A stretch of 23,563 bases of DNA from Pseudomonadota bacterium (lineage in GTDB: Bacteria; Pseudomonadota; Alphaproteobacteria; Sphingomonadales; Sphingomonadaceae), in NCBI GenBank assembly GCA_023423775.1, contig JAFAEZ010000112.1, positions 1-23,563 on the forward strand, given 5' to 3'. The position numbers and the translations under genes were made by a program. Below are positions 1 to 6,433 of the stretch, piece by piece (the first letter of the stretch is position 1; every line of letters begins with the position of its first letter). A model generated the notes under the pieces. That model was not told the DNA's origin and made no database searches. It saw only the letters and a program-made list of their open reading frames with translations.

Positions 1-622
1 GGACGCGGCTGCGCAGCCGCAGCGAGCCCCAGGAGAAGGTGGCGAGGTTCGAGACCATCAGAAAGGCGATCAGCGCCGCCCACGGCGCGACCACATAAAT
101 TTCCCGGAAAATTTCTTCGCCGCTCCACAGCCACAGATAGACCGGCAGCAAGGTGAGGCCGGCGCCGGCGGGCGCGGGCACCCCGGTCAGGAATCCGGCT
201 GATTTGTGCGGCTGCTCCTCGACGTCGATAGCGGCGTTGAACCGTGCGAGGCGCAGCGCGGCGCAGACCGCATGGGCGAGCGCGAAGATCCAGCCGAAGC
301 GCGGAAAATATTGCAGCGACCAGAGATAGAGGATGATCGCCGGCGACACGCCGAACGCAATCACGTCCGAAAGCGAATCGAGCTCGGCGCCGAACCGGCT
401 CTGCCCCTTCAGCGCGCGCGCAATACGCCCGTCCATGCCGTCCAGCACCGCCGCCACGATGATCGCCGCGACCGCTTTCTCCCAATCGCCTTCGACGCCG
501 TTGGCAGCGGAGATGGCGTATCGGACGCCGGTAAGGCCGCAGCACAGAGCGAGTGCGGTCACCGCATTGGGGACGAGCGCCCTCAGCGGAATTCCGCGCG
601 GACGCCGTACCCGCTCGCTCAC
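1..622 (-). CDS. pssA: CDP-diacylglycerol--serine O-phosphatidyltransferase, 3' part beyond window
   Basis: This enzyme makes phosphatidylserine from CDP-diacylglycerol and serine at the inner membrane, the step before Psd. Translating the minus strand from a GTG at 622 gives at least 207 residues with no stop before the window edge. The CDP-alcohol phosphatidyltransferase signature is intact: DGMDGRIAR, eight residues, then GAELDSLSD, with all the metal and CDP-binding Asp residues present. Hydrophobic membrane segments flank it. The GTG overlaps the psd stop codon by four bases (GTGA), so translational coupling is likely; no ATG fits the N-terminus. Gene order psd-pssA supports the call. 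The C-terminus lies outside the window. Confidence 0.93.
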   Translation of the reverse strand, partial: MSERVRRPRGIPLRALVPNAVTALALCCGLTGVRYAISAANGVEGDWEKAVAAIIVAAVLDGMDGRIARALKGQSRFGAELDSLSDVIAFGVSPAIILYLWSLQYFPRFGWIFALAHAVCAALRLARFNAAIDVEEQPHKSAGFLTGVPAPAGAGLTLLPVYLWLWSGEEIFREIYVVAPWAALIAFLMVSNLATFSWGSLRLRSRV

Positions 623-1356
623 TGACTGACGCCCTCGATTGGATCGCTCTCGCCGATCTTGCCGACGATCGTCTCGCCGGCGATCGTGCGCTGGCCCAGG
701 ATCACCTTGGGCGCGGTGCCGGCCGGCAGGAACACGTCGACGCGGCTGCCGAAGCGGATCAGGCCGACGCGCTGGCCGGCGGCGACGAAATCGCCCGGCT
801 TGACCCAGGGGACGATGCGGCGGGCGACGAGACCGGCAATCTGGGTGAAGCCGATGCGGGTGCCGTCATGCGCCTCGACCAGGAAATGCTGGCGCTCATT
901 GTCCTCGCTCGCCTTGTCGAGGTCGGCGTTGAGGAACTTGCCGGCGATATAGACGACCCGCTTCACCTGGCCGGCGATCGGCGTGCGGTTGATGTGGACG
1001 TCGAACACGCTCATGAAAATCGAGACGCGGGTATAAAGCGCGGCTTCGTCGAGGCCGCCCTCCCCGACCAGCTCGCGCGGCGCCGGAACGGTGGCGATCA
1101 TCGTGATCATGCCATCGGCCGGGGCGACGATCAGCCCCTCGCCCTTCGGCGTCGTCCGGATCGGATCGCGGAAGAAAGCCAGTACCCATAAGGTAACGCC
1201 CGCCATCGGCCAGGCCAGCGTCTCCCAGCTCAGGAAGGCGAAGACGCCGGTGATCGCGGCGGCGATGACGGCAAACTTACGGCCTTCGGGATGAACCGAG
1301 GGCATGCGGTATCGGACCGTGGTCGTGACGAGGTCGGGCTTTTCTAGCGAAGTCAT
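619..1356 (-). CDS. psd: Phosphatidylserine decarboxylase proenzyme (short type)
   Basis: Psd decarboxylates phosphatidylserine to phosphatidylethanolamine using a pyruvoyl group made by self-cleavage. The 245-residue protein is the short form of the family. A hydrophobic hairpin at residues 28-62 anchors it to the membrane. The catalytic stretch includes ADG at 80-82 and DVHINRTP at 119-126. The self-cleavage site is FGS at 202-204, so Ser204 should become the pyruvoyl prosthetic group and the protein should split into a long beta and a short alpha chain. The ATG at 1356 is preceded by AAGGAAGG at a suitable distance. The stop codon overlaps the pssA start, so the two form an operon for successive steps. 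Confidence 0.95.
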   Translation of the reverse strand: MTSLEKPDLVTTTVRYRMPSVHPEGRKFAVIAAAITGVFAFLSWETLAWPMAGVTLWVLAFFRDPIRTTPKGEGLIVAPADGMITMIATVPAPRELVGEGGLDEAALYTRVSIFMSVFDVHINRTPIAGQVKRVVYIAGKFLNADLDKASEDNERQHFLVEAHDGTRIGFTQIAGLVARRIVPWVKPGDFVAAGQRVGLIRFGSRVDVFLPAGTAPKVILGQRTIAGETIVGKIGESDPIEGVSQ

Positions 1357-1481
1357 GCGCCTTCCTTAAGCCGGGACTTCGGGCAGGACAACCGGACGCG
1401 GGCCATACCATTGATCGCCGCGGCATCCCCGCCTACACCGCGCCCAAATCCCAACACCCAAGCTGAGGAAAGCAAGCGTCC
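1357..1481. promoter_or_regulatory. Divergent intergenic region psd / icd
   Basis: These 125 bases separate the divergent psd and icd starts and must hold promoters for both directions. I see ribosome binding sites on each side (GAGGAA at 1465-1470 for icd; AAGGAAGG on the minus strand for psd) but no convincing -35/-10 pair or palindrome. Confidence 0.4.
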
Positions 1482-2702
1482 ATGGCCAAGATCAAAGTGA
1501 AAACGCCGGTTGTCGAGATCGACGGCGACGAGATGACCCGCATCATCTGGCAATGGATTCGTGAACGGCTGATCCAGCCCTATCTCGATATCGACCTCAA
1601 ATATTACGACCTCAGCATCGAGAATCGCGACGCCACCGAGGATCGCGTGACGGTCGAGGCGGCCGAGGCGATCAAGCAATATGGCGTCGGCGTCAAATGC
1701 GCGACGATCACCCCCGACGAAGCCCGCGTCGAGGAATTCGGCCTCAAGAAGATGTGGCGCTCGCCCAATGGCACGATCCGCAACATTCTCGGCGGCGTCG
1801 TTTTCCGCGAGCCGATCGTGATCGACAACGTTCCGCGGCTGATCCCGGGCTGGACCGATCCGATCGTCGTCGGCCGTCACCCCTTCGGCGACCAGTATAA
1901 GGCGACCGACTTCCGCGTCCCGGGCCCGGGCAAGCTCAAGATCTCTTGGGAAGGCGAGAATGGCGAGCGGATCGAGGAGGAAGTGTTCGACTTCCCCGCA
2001 GCTGGCGTCGCCATGGGCATGTACAATCTCGACGAATCGATCCGCGATTTCGCCCGCGCCAGCATGAATTACGGCCTCGCCCGCGGCTGGCCGGTCTATC
2101 TGTCGACCAAGAACACAATCCTCAAGGCCTATGACGGCCGCTTCAAGGACATCTTCCAGGAAGTGTTCGACGCGGAATTCAAGGACAAGTTCGAAGAGGC
2201 CAAGATCGTCTACGAGCACCGTTTGATCGACGACATGGTCGCTTCGGCGCTGAAGTGGAGCGGCAAGTTCGTCTGGGCCTGCAAGAATTACGATGGCGAC
2301 GTCCAGTCCGACCAGGTCGCCCAGGGCTTCGGTTCGCTCGGCCTGATGACCTCGGTGCTGATGTCGCCGGACGGCAAGACGATCGAGGCCGAAGCCGCGC
2401 ACGGCACCGTCACCCGCCACTATCGCATGCACCAGCAGGGCAAGGCGACCTCGACGAACCCGATCGCCTCGATCTTCGCCTGGACCGGCGGCCTCAAGTA
2501 TCGCGGCAAGTTCGACAACACGCCCGAGGTCACCAAGTTCGCCGAAACGCTCGAGCAGGTCTGCATCCAGACCGTCGAACAGGGTCAGATGACCAAGGAT
2601 CTCGCGATCCTGATCGGTCCGGACCAGAGCTGGATGACCACGGAGCAGTTCTTCGAGGCCATCCGTACCAACCTCGAAAAGGCGATGGCCGCCAACGCCT
2701 GA
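1482..2702 (+). CDS. icd: NADP-dependent isocitrate dehydrogenase, eukaryote-like homodimeric type
   Basis: This TCA-cycle enzyme oxidatively decarboxylates isocitrate to 2-oxoglutarate with NADP. The 406-residue protein matches the homodimeric class also found in eukaryotes rather than the E. coli Icd type. Visible signatures are KCATITPDE at 72-80, the isocitrate-binding SPNGTIRN at 94-101 with Arg100, Arg109 and Arg132, the metal-binding segment NYDGDVQSD at 269-277, and the NADP-binding AHGTVTRHYR at 306-315. The length is normal and no key residue is missing. The ATG at 1482 has GAGGAA 11 bases upstream. The gene is monocistronic: a strong hairpin terminator follows 20 bases after the stop. 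Confidence 0.97.
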   Translation: MAKIKVKTPVVEIDGDEMTRIIWQWIRERLIQPYLDIDLKYYDLSIENRDATEDRVTVEAAEAIKQYGVGVKCATITPDEARVEEFGLKKMWRSPNGTIRNILGGVVFREPIVIDNVPRLIPGWTDPIVVGRHPFGDQYKATDFRVPGPGKLKISWEGENGERIEEEVFDFPAAGVAMGMYNLDESIRDFARASMNYGLARGWPVYLSTKNTILKAYDGRFKDIFQEVFDAEFKDKFEEAKIVYEHRLIDDMVASALKWSGKFVWACKNYDGDVQSDQVAQGFGSLGLMTSVLMSPDGKTIEAEAAHGTVTRHYRMHQQGKATSTNPIASIFAWTGGLKYRGKFDNTPEVTKFAETLEQVCIQTVEQGQMTKDLAILIGPDQSWMTTEQFFEAIRTNLEKAMAANA

Positions 2703-2722
2703 CGGCCCTTCGCTGAGCTTCG

Positions 2723-2760
2723 AAAAGCCCCGGTCGCACCTGTAGCGGCCGGGGCTTTTT
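2723..2760 (+). terminator. Rho-independent terminator of icd
   Basis: Arms at 2723-2737 and 2745-2759 form a 15-bp stem with one G-T wobble around a 7-base loop (2738-2744). The GC-rich core GCCCCGG/CCGGGGC is followed by TTTTT at 2756-2760. The A-run on the left arm would also give a U-run on the opposite strand. Confidence 0.93.
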
Positions 2761-2785
2761 CGTTGGTTGCTGACAATCTCCCTCG

Positions 2786-4588
2786 ATGCTGCATAACAGC
2801 ACGATGACGAATGACTTCCAGACGACGACGTTCAGCGACGCCCTCGTGATCCTCGGCGCGGCTGGGATCGTCATTCCCGCCTTCGCCCGCTTCCGGATCA
2901 GCCCGGTGATCGGTTTCATCCTGATCGGGCTGCTGGTCGGCCCCGCCGGCCTGGGCTCGATGACCCGGGATTTTCCCTGGCTCAGCTACGTCACCATCTC
3001 CAATCCCGACGCGATCGAGCCGTTCGCCGAGTTCGGAATCATCCTCCTCCTGTTCTCGATCGGCCTGGAGCTCTCGTTCCGGCGCCTGTGGATGATGCGC
3101 AGCCTCGTCTTCGGCCTTGGCGCGGCGGAACTGCTGCTGTCCGCCGGCCTGATCGGCCTCGGCCTCTATCTGCTCGGCCAGGGCTGGACCGGCTCGCTCG
3201 CTCTCGGCCTCGCTCTGGCCTTGTCTTCCACTGCGATCGTTCTCCCGCTGGTCGGCACGAACAGCCCGGTCGGACGCTCGGCGCTGGCCATGCTGCTGTT
3301 CGAGGATCTGGCGATCGTCCCCATCATCTTCGCGCTCGGCGCCCTCGCCCCCTTCGCCCAGGTCGAGGGCTTCGAAGGCCTGCTGAGCACGATCGGCTGG
3401 GGCGCGGCGACAGTGGTGGCGATGCTGGTGCTCGGGCGCTTCTTCCTGCCGCGCCTGTTCGCGCAGGCGGCGCGCGCCAAGAACCCCGAACTTTTCCTGG
3501 CGGCGAGCCTGCTGGTCGTAATCGCTGCGAGCTTGGCCACCGCCGCCGCCGGCCTGTCGCCGATCATGGGCGCTTTGATTGCCGGCATCCTGATCGCCGA
3601 GACCGACTATCACAGCGAGGTCGAAGTCGTGACCGCGCCGTTCCGTGGGCTCGCGCTCGGCATCTTCCTGATCACGGTCGGGATGAGCGTCAACGTGCGC
3701 GTGATCGCCGGCAATTGGGGCGCGATCCTTGTCGCCGTGGTCGCGGTGCTGCTCGTGAAGGCGGTAGTGACTGCGGGCCTGCTCCGTCTCTCCGGCGCGC
3801 GCCGGTCGGTCGCGGCCGAGACCGGCGTGCTGATGGCGTCCCCCTCCGAGACCACGCTGATCGTGCTGGCCGCCGCGGCCGCGGCCCAGCTCATCAGCCG
3901 CGACACTGCCGCTTTCTGGCAGATCGTCACTGCGATCGGGCTCACCATCACGCCTTTGCTGGCCAAGCTCGGCCAGCTCGCGGCGCGCCGCGTCGACATG
4001 CAGGCCGATGTCGACATCCCCGTGCTCGGCCCCGACGAAAAGGCGCCCGCCGCCGTGATCATCGGGTTCGGGCGCGTCGGCCGCCTCGTCGCCGACATGC
4101 TGAAGATCCACGGTCGCAATTATGTCGCGGTGGATTCCAACATCGACACTGTTGCCGAGTGCCGGCGCCAAGGCTTCCCGGTCCTGTTCGGCGATGTTTC
4201 GCGTCCGGAGCTGGTCGACCGGCTGAAGCTCGGCCACGCCAGCGCGCTGATCCTGACCATGGACGATCCCGTCCTCACGGTCCGCCTGACCAAGCGCGTG
4301 CGGGCCTGGTGCCCGAACCTCACCATCGTCGCCCGTGCCCGCGACGCCAGGCACGCCGCCGAGCTCTATCGCGCCGGCGCCACCGACGCGGTGCCCGAGA
4401 CGCTCGAATCGTCGCTGCAATTGTCGGAGGCCGTTCTGGTCGATCTCGGCATCGCTATGGGCCCGGTCATCGCGTCGATCCACGAGAAGCGTGCCGAGCT
4501 GCGCAAGGAGATCATGGAGCTGGGCCAGCTCGTCGAGGAGCCGCGCATCCGTCGCCGCCGGCTGAGGGACGCCGTGAAACCCCAATAA
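2786..4588 (+). CDS. Kef-type monovalent cation:proton antiporter (CPA2) with RCK/TrkA-N domain
   Basis: This is an inner-membrane CPA2 antiporter, probably exchanging K+ or Na+ for H+. Residues 17-400 are almost entirely hydrophobic helices, with the conserved LLFEDLAIVP at 170-179 (Asp174 expected in ion exchange). A cytosolic RCK/TrkA-N domain follows, with the nucleotide-binding GFGRVG at 427-432 and the acidic end of strand 2 at Asp450. The last 40 residues are charged and probably helical. The length of 600 is that of E. coli KefB/KefC. The loop before PFRGLALGIF lacks the acidic HALESDIE pattern I recall for KefC, so glutathione gating is doubtful. The start may be ATG 2786 or ATG 2804; neither has a good Shine-Dalgarno. 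It begins only 25 bases after the icd terminator, so its promoter is unclear. Confidence 0.9.
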   Translation: MLHNSTMTNDFQTTTFSDALVILGAAGIVIPAFARFRISPVIGFILIGLLVGPAGLGSMTRDFPWLSYVTISNPDAIEPFAEFGIILLLFSIGLELSFRRLWMMRSLVFGLGAAELLLSAGLIGLGLYLLGQGWTGSLALGLALALSSTAIVLPLVGTNSPVGRSALAMLLFEDLAIVPIIFALGALAPFAQVEGFEGLLSTIGWGAATVVAMLVLGRFFLPRLFAQAARAKNPELFLAASLLVVIAASLATAAAGLSPIMGALIAGILIAETDYHSEVEVVTAPFRGLALGIFLITVGMSVNVRVIAGNWGAILVAVVAVLLVKAVVTAGLLRLSGARRSVAAETGVLMASPSETTLIVLAAAAAAQLISRDTAAFWQIVTAIGLTITPLLAKLGQLAARRVDMQADVDIPVLGPDEKAPAAVIIGFGRVGRLVADMLKIHGRNYVAVDSNIDTVAECRRQGFPVLFGDVSRPELVDRLKLGHASALILTMDDPVLTVRLTKRVRAWCPNLTIVARARDARHAAELYRAGATDAVPETLESSLQLSEAVLVDLGIAMGPVIASIHEKRAELRKEIMELGQLVEEPRIRRRRLRDAVKPQ

Positions 4589-4648
4589 TTGCTGGCCCTT
4601 GCGGGCCCTGCACAGCTATCGTTCGTTCTTTGTTCGCACGAGGCAGTC

Positions 4649-5893
4649 ATGGGTCACCGTTCCGGCAGCGCCGATCTCCCGCTCCACGGCGGCCGCGTGC
4701 CGGCCTGGCTTGGCGAGCGGATGACGCGCCTCGGCACGATCATGTCCGAGGCGATCGTCCACCATTATGGCCGGGACGAGCTGCTGCGCCGGCTCGCCCA
4801 CCCCTTCTGGTTCCAGTCGTTCGGCGCCGTGATGGGCATGGACTGGCATTCGTCCGGGATCACCACCAGCGTGATCGGGGCGTTGAAGCGCGGGCTCAAT
4901 CCGATCGCCGGCGAACTCGGCATTCGCGTCTGCGGCGGCCGCGGCAAGCATTCGCGCCAGACGCCGGCCGAACTCGTCGCCGCCGGGGAGGCCGTCGGCT
5001 ATGACGGCGCCGCGCTCGCGCGATCGAGCCGGCTCGTCGCCAAGGTCGACAGCGCCGCCCTGCAGGACGGCTTCGATCTCTATCTCCACGGCTTCATCGT
5101 CGCCGACGACGGCCGCTGGGTGGTGGTCCAGCAGGGCATGAACGGCTCGAGCCGGACGGCCCGCCGCTATCACTGGCTGTCGGAAGGTCTCGAAAGCTTC
5201 GTCGACTCGCCGCACGCGGCGATCGAAGGCCGGCGCAAGGGCAATATCGTCAACCTCGCCGACCGCCGCGCCGCCGCTTCGCGAAACGCGCAACTCGAAC
5301 TGCTCGCGGATCTCGGCCCGGACCGCATCGCCAGCGAGGTCGCGGCGCTCGAGCGTCCGGCGGAATCGGCCGAGCCTCTGCTTCCCCATCTCGTCCTGCC
5401 GGAGCACCACGACGTGCGCTCCGGCGACGTCATCCTGCGCCGCCTGCACGGCACGCTCGCAGCCGCCGCGGAGCAGGGACCCAAGGATTTCCAGGAGCTT
5501 CTGCTGGTGCCCGGAGTCGGCGCGCGAACGGTGCGGTCGCTCGCGATGGTCGCCGAAGTGATCCACGGCGCGCCCTGCCGCTTCGCCGATCCCGCCCGCT
5601 TCTCGCTCGCCCATGGCGGCAAGGACCGGCACCCCTTCCCGGTTCCGCTCAAAGTCTATGACAAGACGATCGGCGTGCTGAAGAGCGCGGTCGAGACGGC
5701 CAAGCTCGGCAACGACGACAAGCTCGCCGCGCTCCGCCGCCTCGACGAACAGGCGCGTAGGCTGGAGCGCTACGCCACTGGCCCGTCGCTCGATGTCCAT
5801 CTCGCGGACGAGCGCGCGCGCAGCCACGAATATGGCGGCATGAGCATCTTCGGCGCGGAGCCGGCGCCCCGGAACGCAGCGGTCACTGGCTGA
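4649..5893 (+). CDS. DUF763 domain protein, function unknown
   Basis: This 414-residue protein belongs to the DUF763 family, found in bacteria and archaea without an assigned function. It opens with the family signature RSGSADLPLHGGRVPAWL. Other likely conserved blocks are WVVVQQGMN at 157-165, RYHWLSE at 173-179 and HGGKDRHPFPVPLKVYD at 322-338. Residues 281-307 contain LLLVPGVGARTVRSLA, which reads like a helix-hairpin-helix turn (PGVG), a common non-specific DNA-binding element. The ATG at 4649 has GAGG five bases upstream; a TTG at 4589 directly after the antiporter stop would extend the frame but lacks a ribosome binding site and adds non-family sequence. It may be co-transcribed with the antiporter, 60 bases upstream. 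A nucleic-acid role is inference. Confidence 0.85.
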   Translation: MGHRSGSADLPLHGGRVPAWLGERMTRLGTIMSEAIVHHYGRDELLRRLAHPFWFQSFGAVMGMDWHSSGITTSVIGALKRGLNPIAGELGIRVCGGRGKHSRQTPAELVAAGEAVGYDGAALARSSRLVAKVDSAALQDGFDLYLHGFIVADDGRWVVVQQGMNGSSRTARRYHWLSEGLESFVDSPHAAIEGRRKGNIVNLADRRAAASRNAQLELLADLGPDRIASEVAALERPAESAEPLLPHLVLPEHHDVRSGDVILRRLHGTLAAAAEQGPKDFQELLLVPGVGARTVRSLAMVAEVIHGAPCRFADPARFSLAHGGKDRHPFPVPLKVYDKTIGVLKSAVETAKLGNDDKLAALRRLDEQARRLERYATGPSLDVHLADERARSHEYGGMSIFGAEPAPRNAAVTG

Positions 5894-5924
5894 AATCACC
5901 GTCGCCTGATTTCGACTTTCAGCC
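5888..5924. terminator. Nested inverted repeats at a convergent gene junction, possible bidirectional terminator
   Basis: Two overlapping hairpins can form. GGCTGAAA (5888-5895) pairs with TTTCAGCC (5917-5924), and GAAATCA (5892-5898) pairs with TGATTTC (5907-5913). They cover both stop codons of the converging genes, which are two bases apart. No long T-run follows, so termination is plausible but not sure. Confidence 0.45.
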
Positions 5925-6369
5925 CGCCATCCCCTTCGATCGTCACGCTCCGACCAGGCGGAACGTCGACTATCTGCGAAAGCTTGACCGCCCGGTTACC
6001 GCCGCCCCTGCAACCATCCGATGCTGCCGGTCGCGTCCAGTCGACGGTGACATTGTATTGGGGCGCTGCATCGGGGAGCCATTGTGCGCTCACGCTGATG
6101 TTGAAATCGGTCCGGACAGCGCCGTCTTGCCGCTTCTCCAAAGGACAACCCGCCCGGGGTGCTTCCGTCCGAGATTGCGTGACCAACGACGGAGAGCGGA
6201 GCCCCACCCGCAGTGTGTCCTGCCAGACCAAGCCCCCCTCGCCCGACACCCGCAGGTCGAGGACGGCTGGCGCTTCTGCGACATCCGCGGACGGCATCTC
6301 GCGCACGACGGTGACGGGCAGAGGCACCGATTGGGCGCTCAGCATCAGCAACAAAGCAAGATTCGACAT
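5896..6369 (-). CDS. Small exported protein of unknown function
   Basis: This gene encodes 157 residues that I do not recognise. The N-terminus, SNLALLLMLSAQSVPLP, is a short hydrophobic segment that looks like a signal peptide with possible cleavage after AQS. The mature part is rich in beta-type sequence (LRVSGEGGLVWQDTLRVGL, YNVTVDWTRP) and has two Cys residues that could form a disulfide, suggesting a small periplasmic domain. The ATG at 6369 is chosen because GGGAGG lies seven bases upstream; the GTG at 6375 would sit one base from that site. It lies 64 bases downstream of alaS on the same strand and converges with the DUF763 gene. Confidence 0.6.
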   Translation of the reverse strand: MSNLALLLMLSAQSVPLPVTVVREMPSADVAEAPAVLDLRVSGEGGLVWQDTLRVGLRSPSLVTQSRTEAPRAGCPLEKRQDGAVRTDFNISVSAQWLPDAAPQYNVTVDWTRPAASDGCRGGGNRAVKLSQIVDVPPGRSVTIEGDGGLKVEIRRR

Positions 6370-6376
6370 CGGCACA

Positions 6377-6392
6377 CCTCCCGTTTCGGAGG
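6377..6392 (-). promoter_or_regulatory. Hairpin overlapping the ribosome binding site of the small exported protein
   Basis: On the minus strand CCTCCG, loop AAA, CGGGAGG forms a six-pair stem with one bulged G. The right arm is the Shine-Dalgarno GGGAGG (6377-6382) of the gene starting at 6369. The folded form would hide the ribosome binding site. There is no T-run, so it is not an obvious alaS terminator. Confidence 0.4.
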
Positions 6393-6433
6393 ATTAGGCC
6401 GGTCGAAAGGTTGCCCCTTCGTTACGGCGCCAA

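Noticed and set aside
206..1191. Plus-strand open frames over the pssA-psd region
   Set aside because: They are antisense to pssA and psd, which carry complete catalytic motifs on the minus strand.
2585..4585. Minus-strand open frame of 666 codons opposite the antiporter
   Set aside because: Low-complexity Asp/Gln/Arg-rich translation without family signature, fully antisense to a well-supported membrane protein gene.
4594..4607. GGCCC-TTGC-GGGCC hairpin after the antiporter stop
   Set aside because: Five-pair stem without a T-run in a GC-rich genome; not enough to call a terminator, and the DUF763 gene follows closely in the same direction.
3088..5004. Plus-strand open frame spanning the antiporter and DUF763 genes
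   Set aside because: It is out of frame with both real genes and its translation is Arg/Pro/Ala-rich with no domain.
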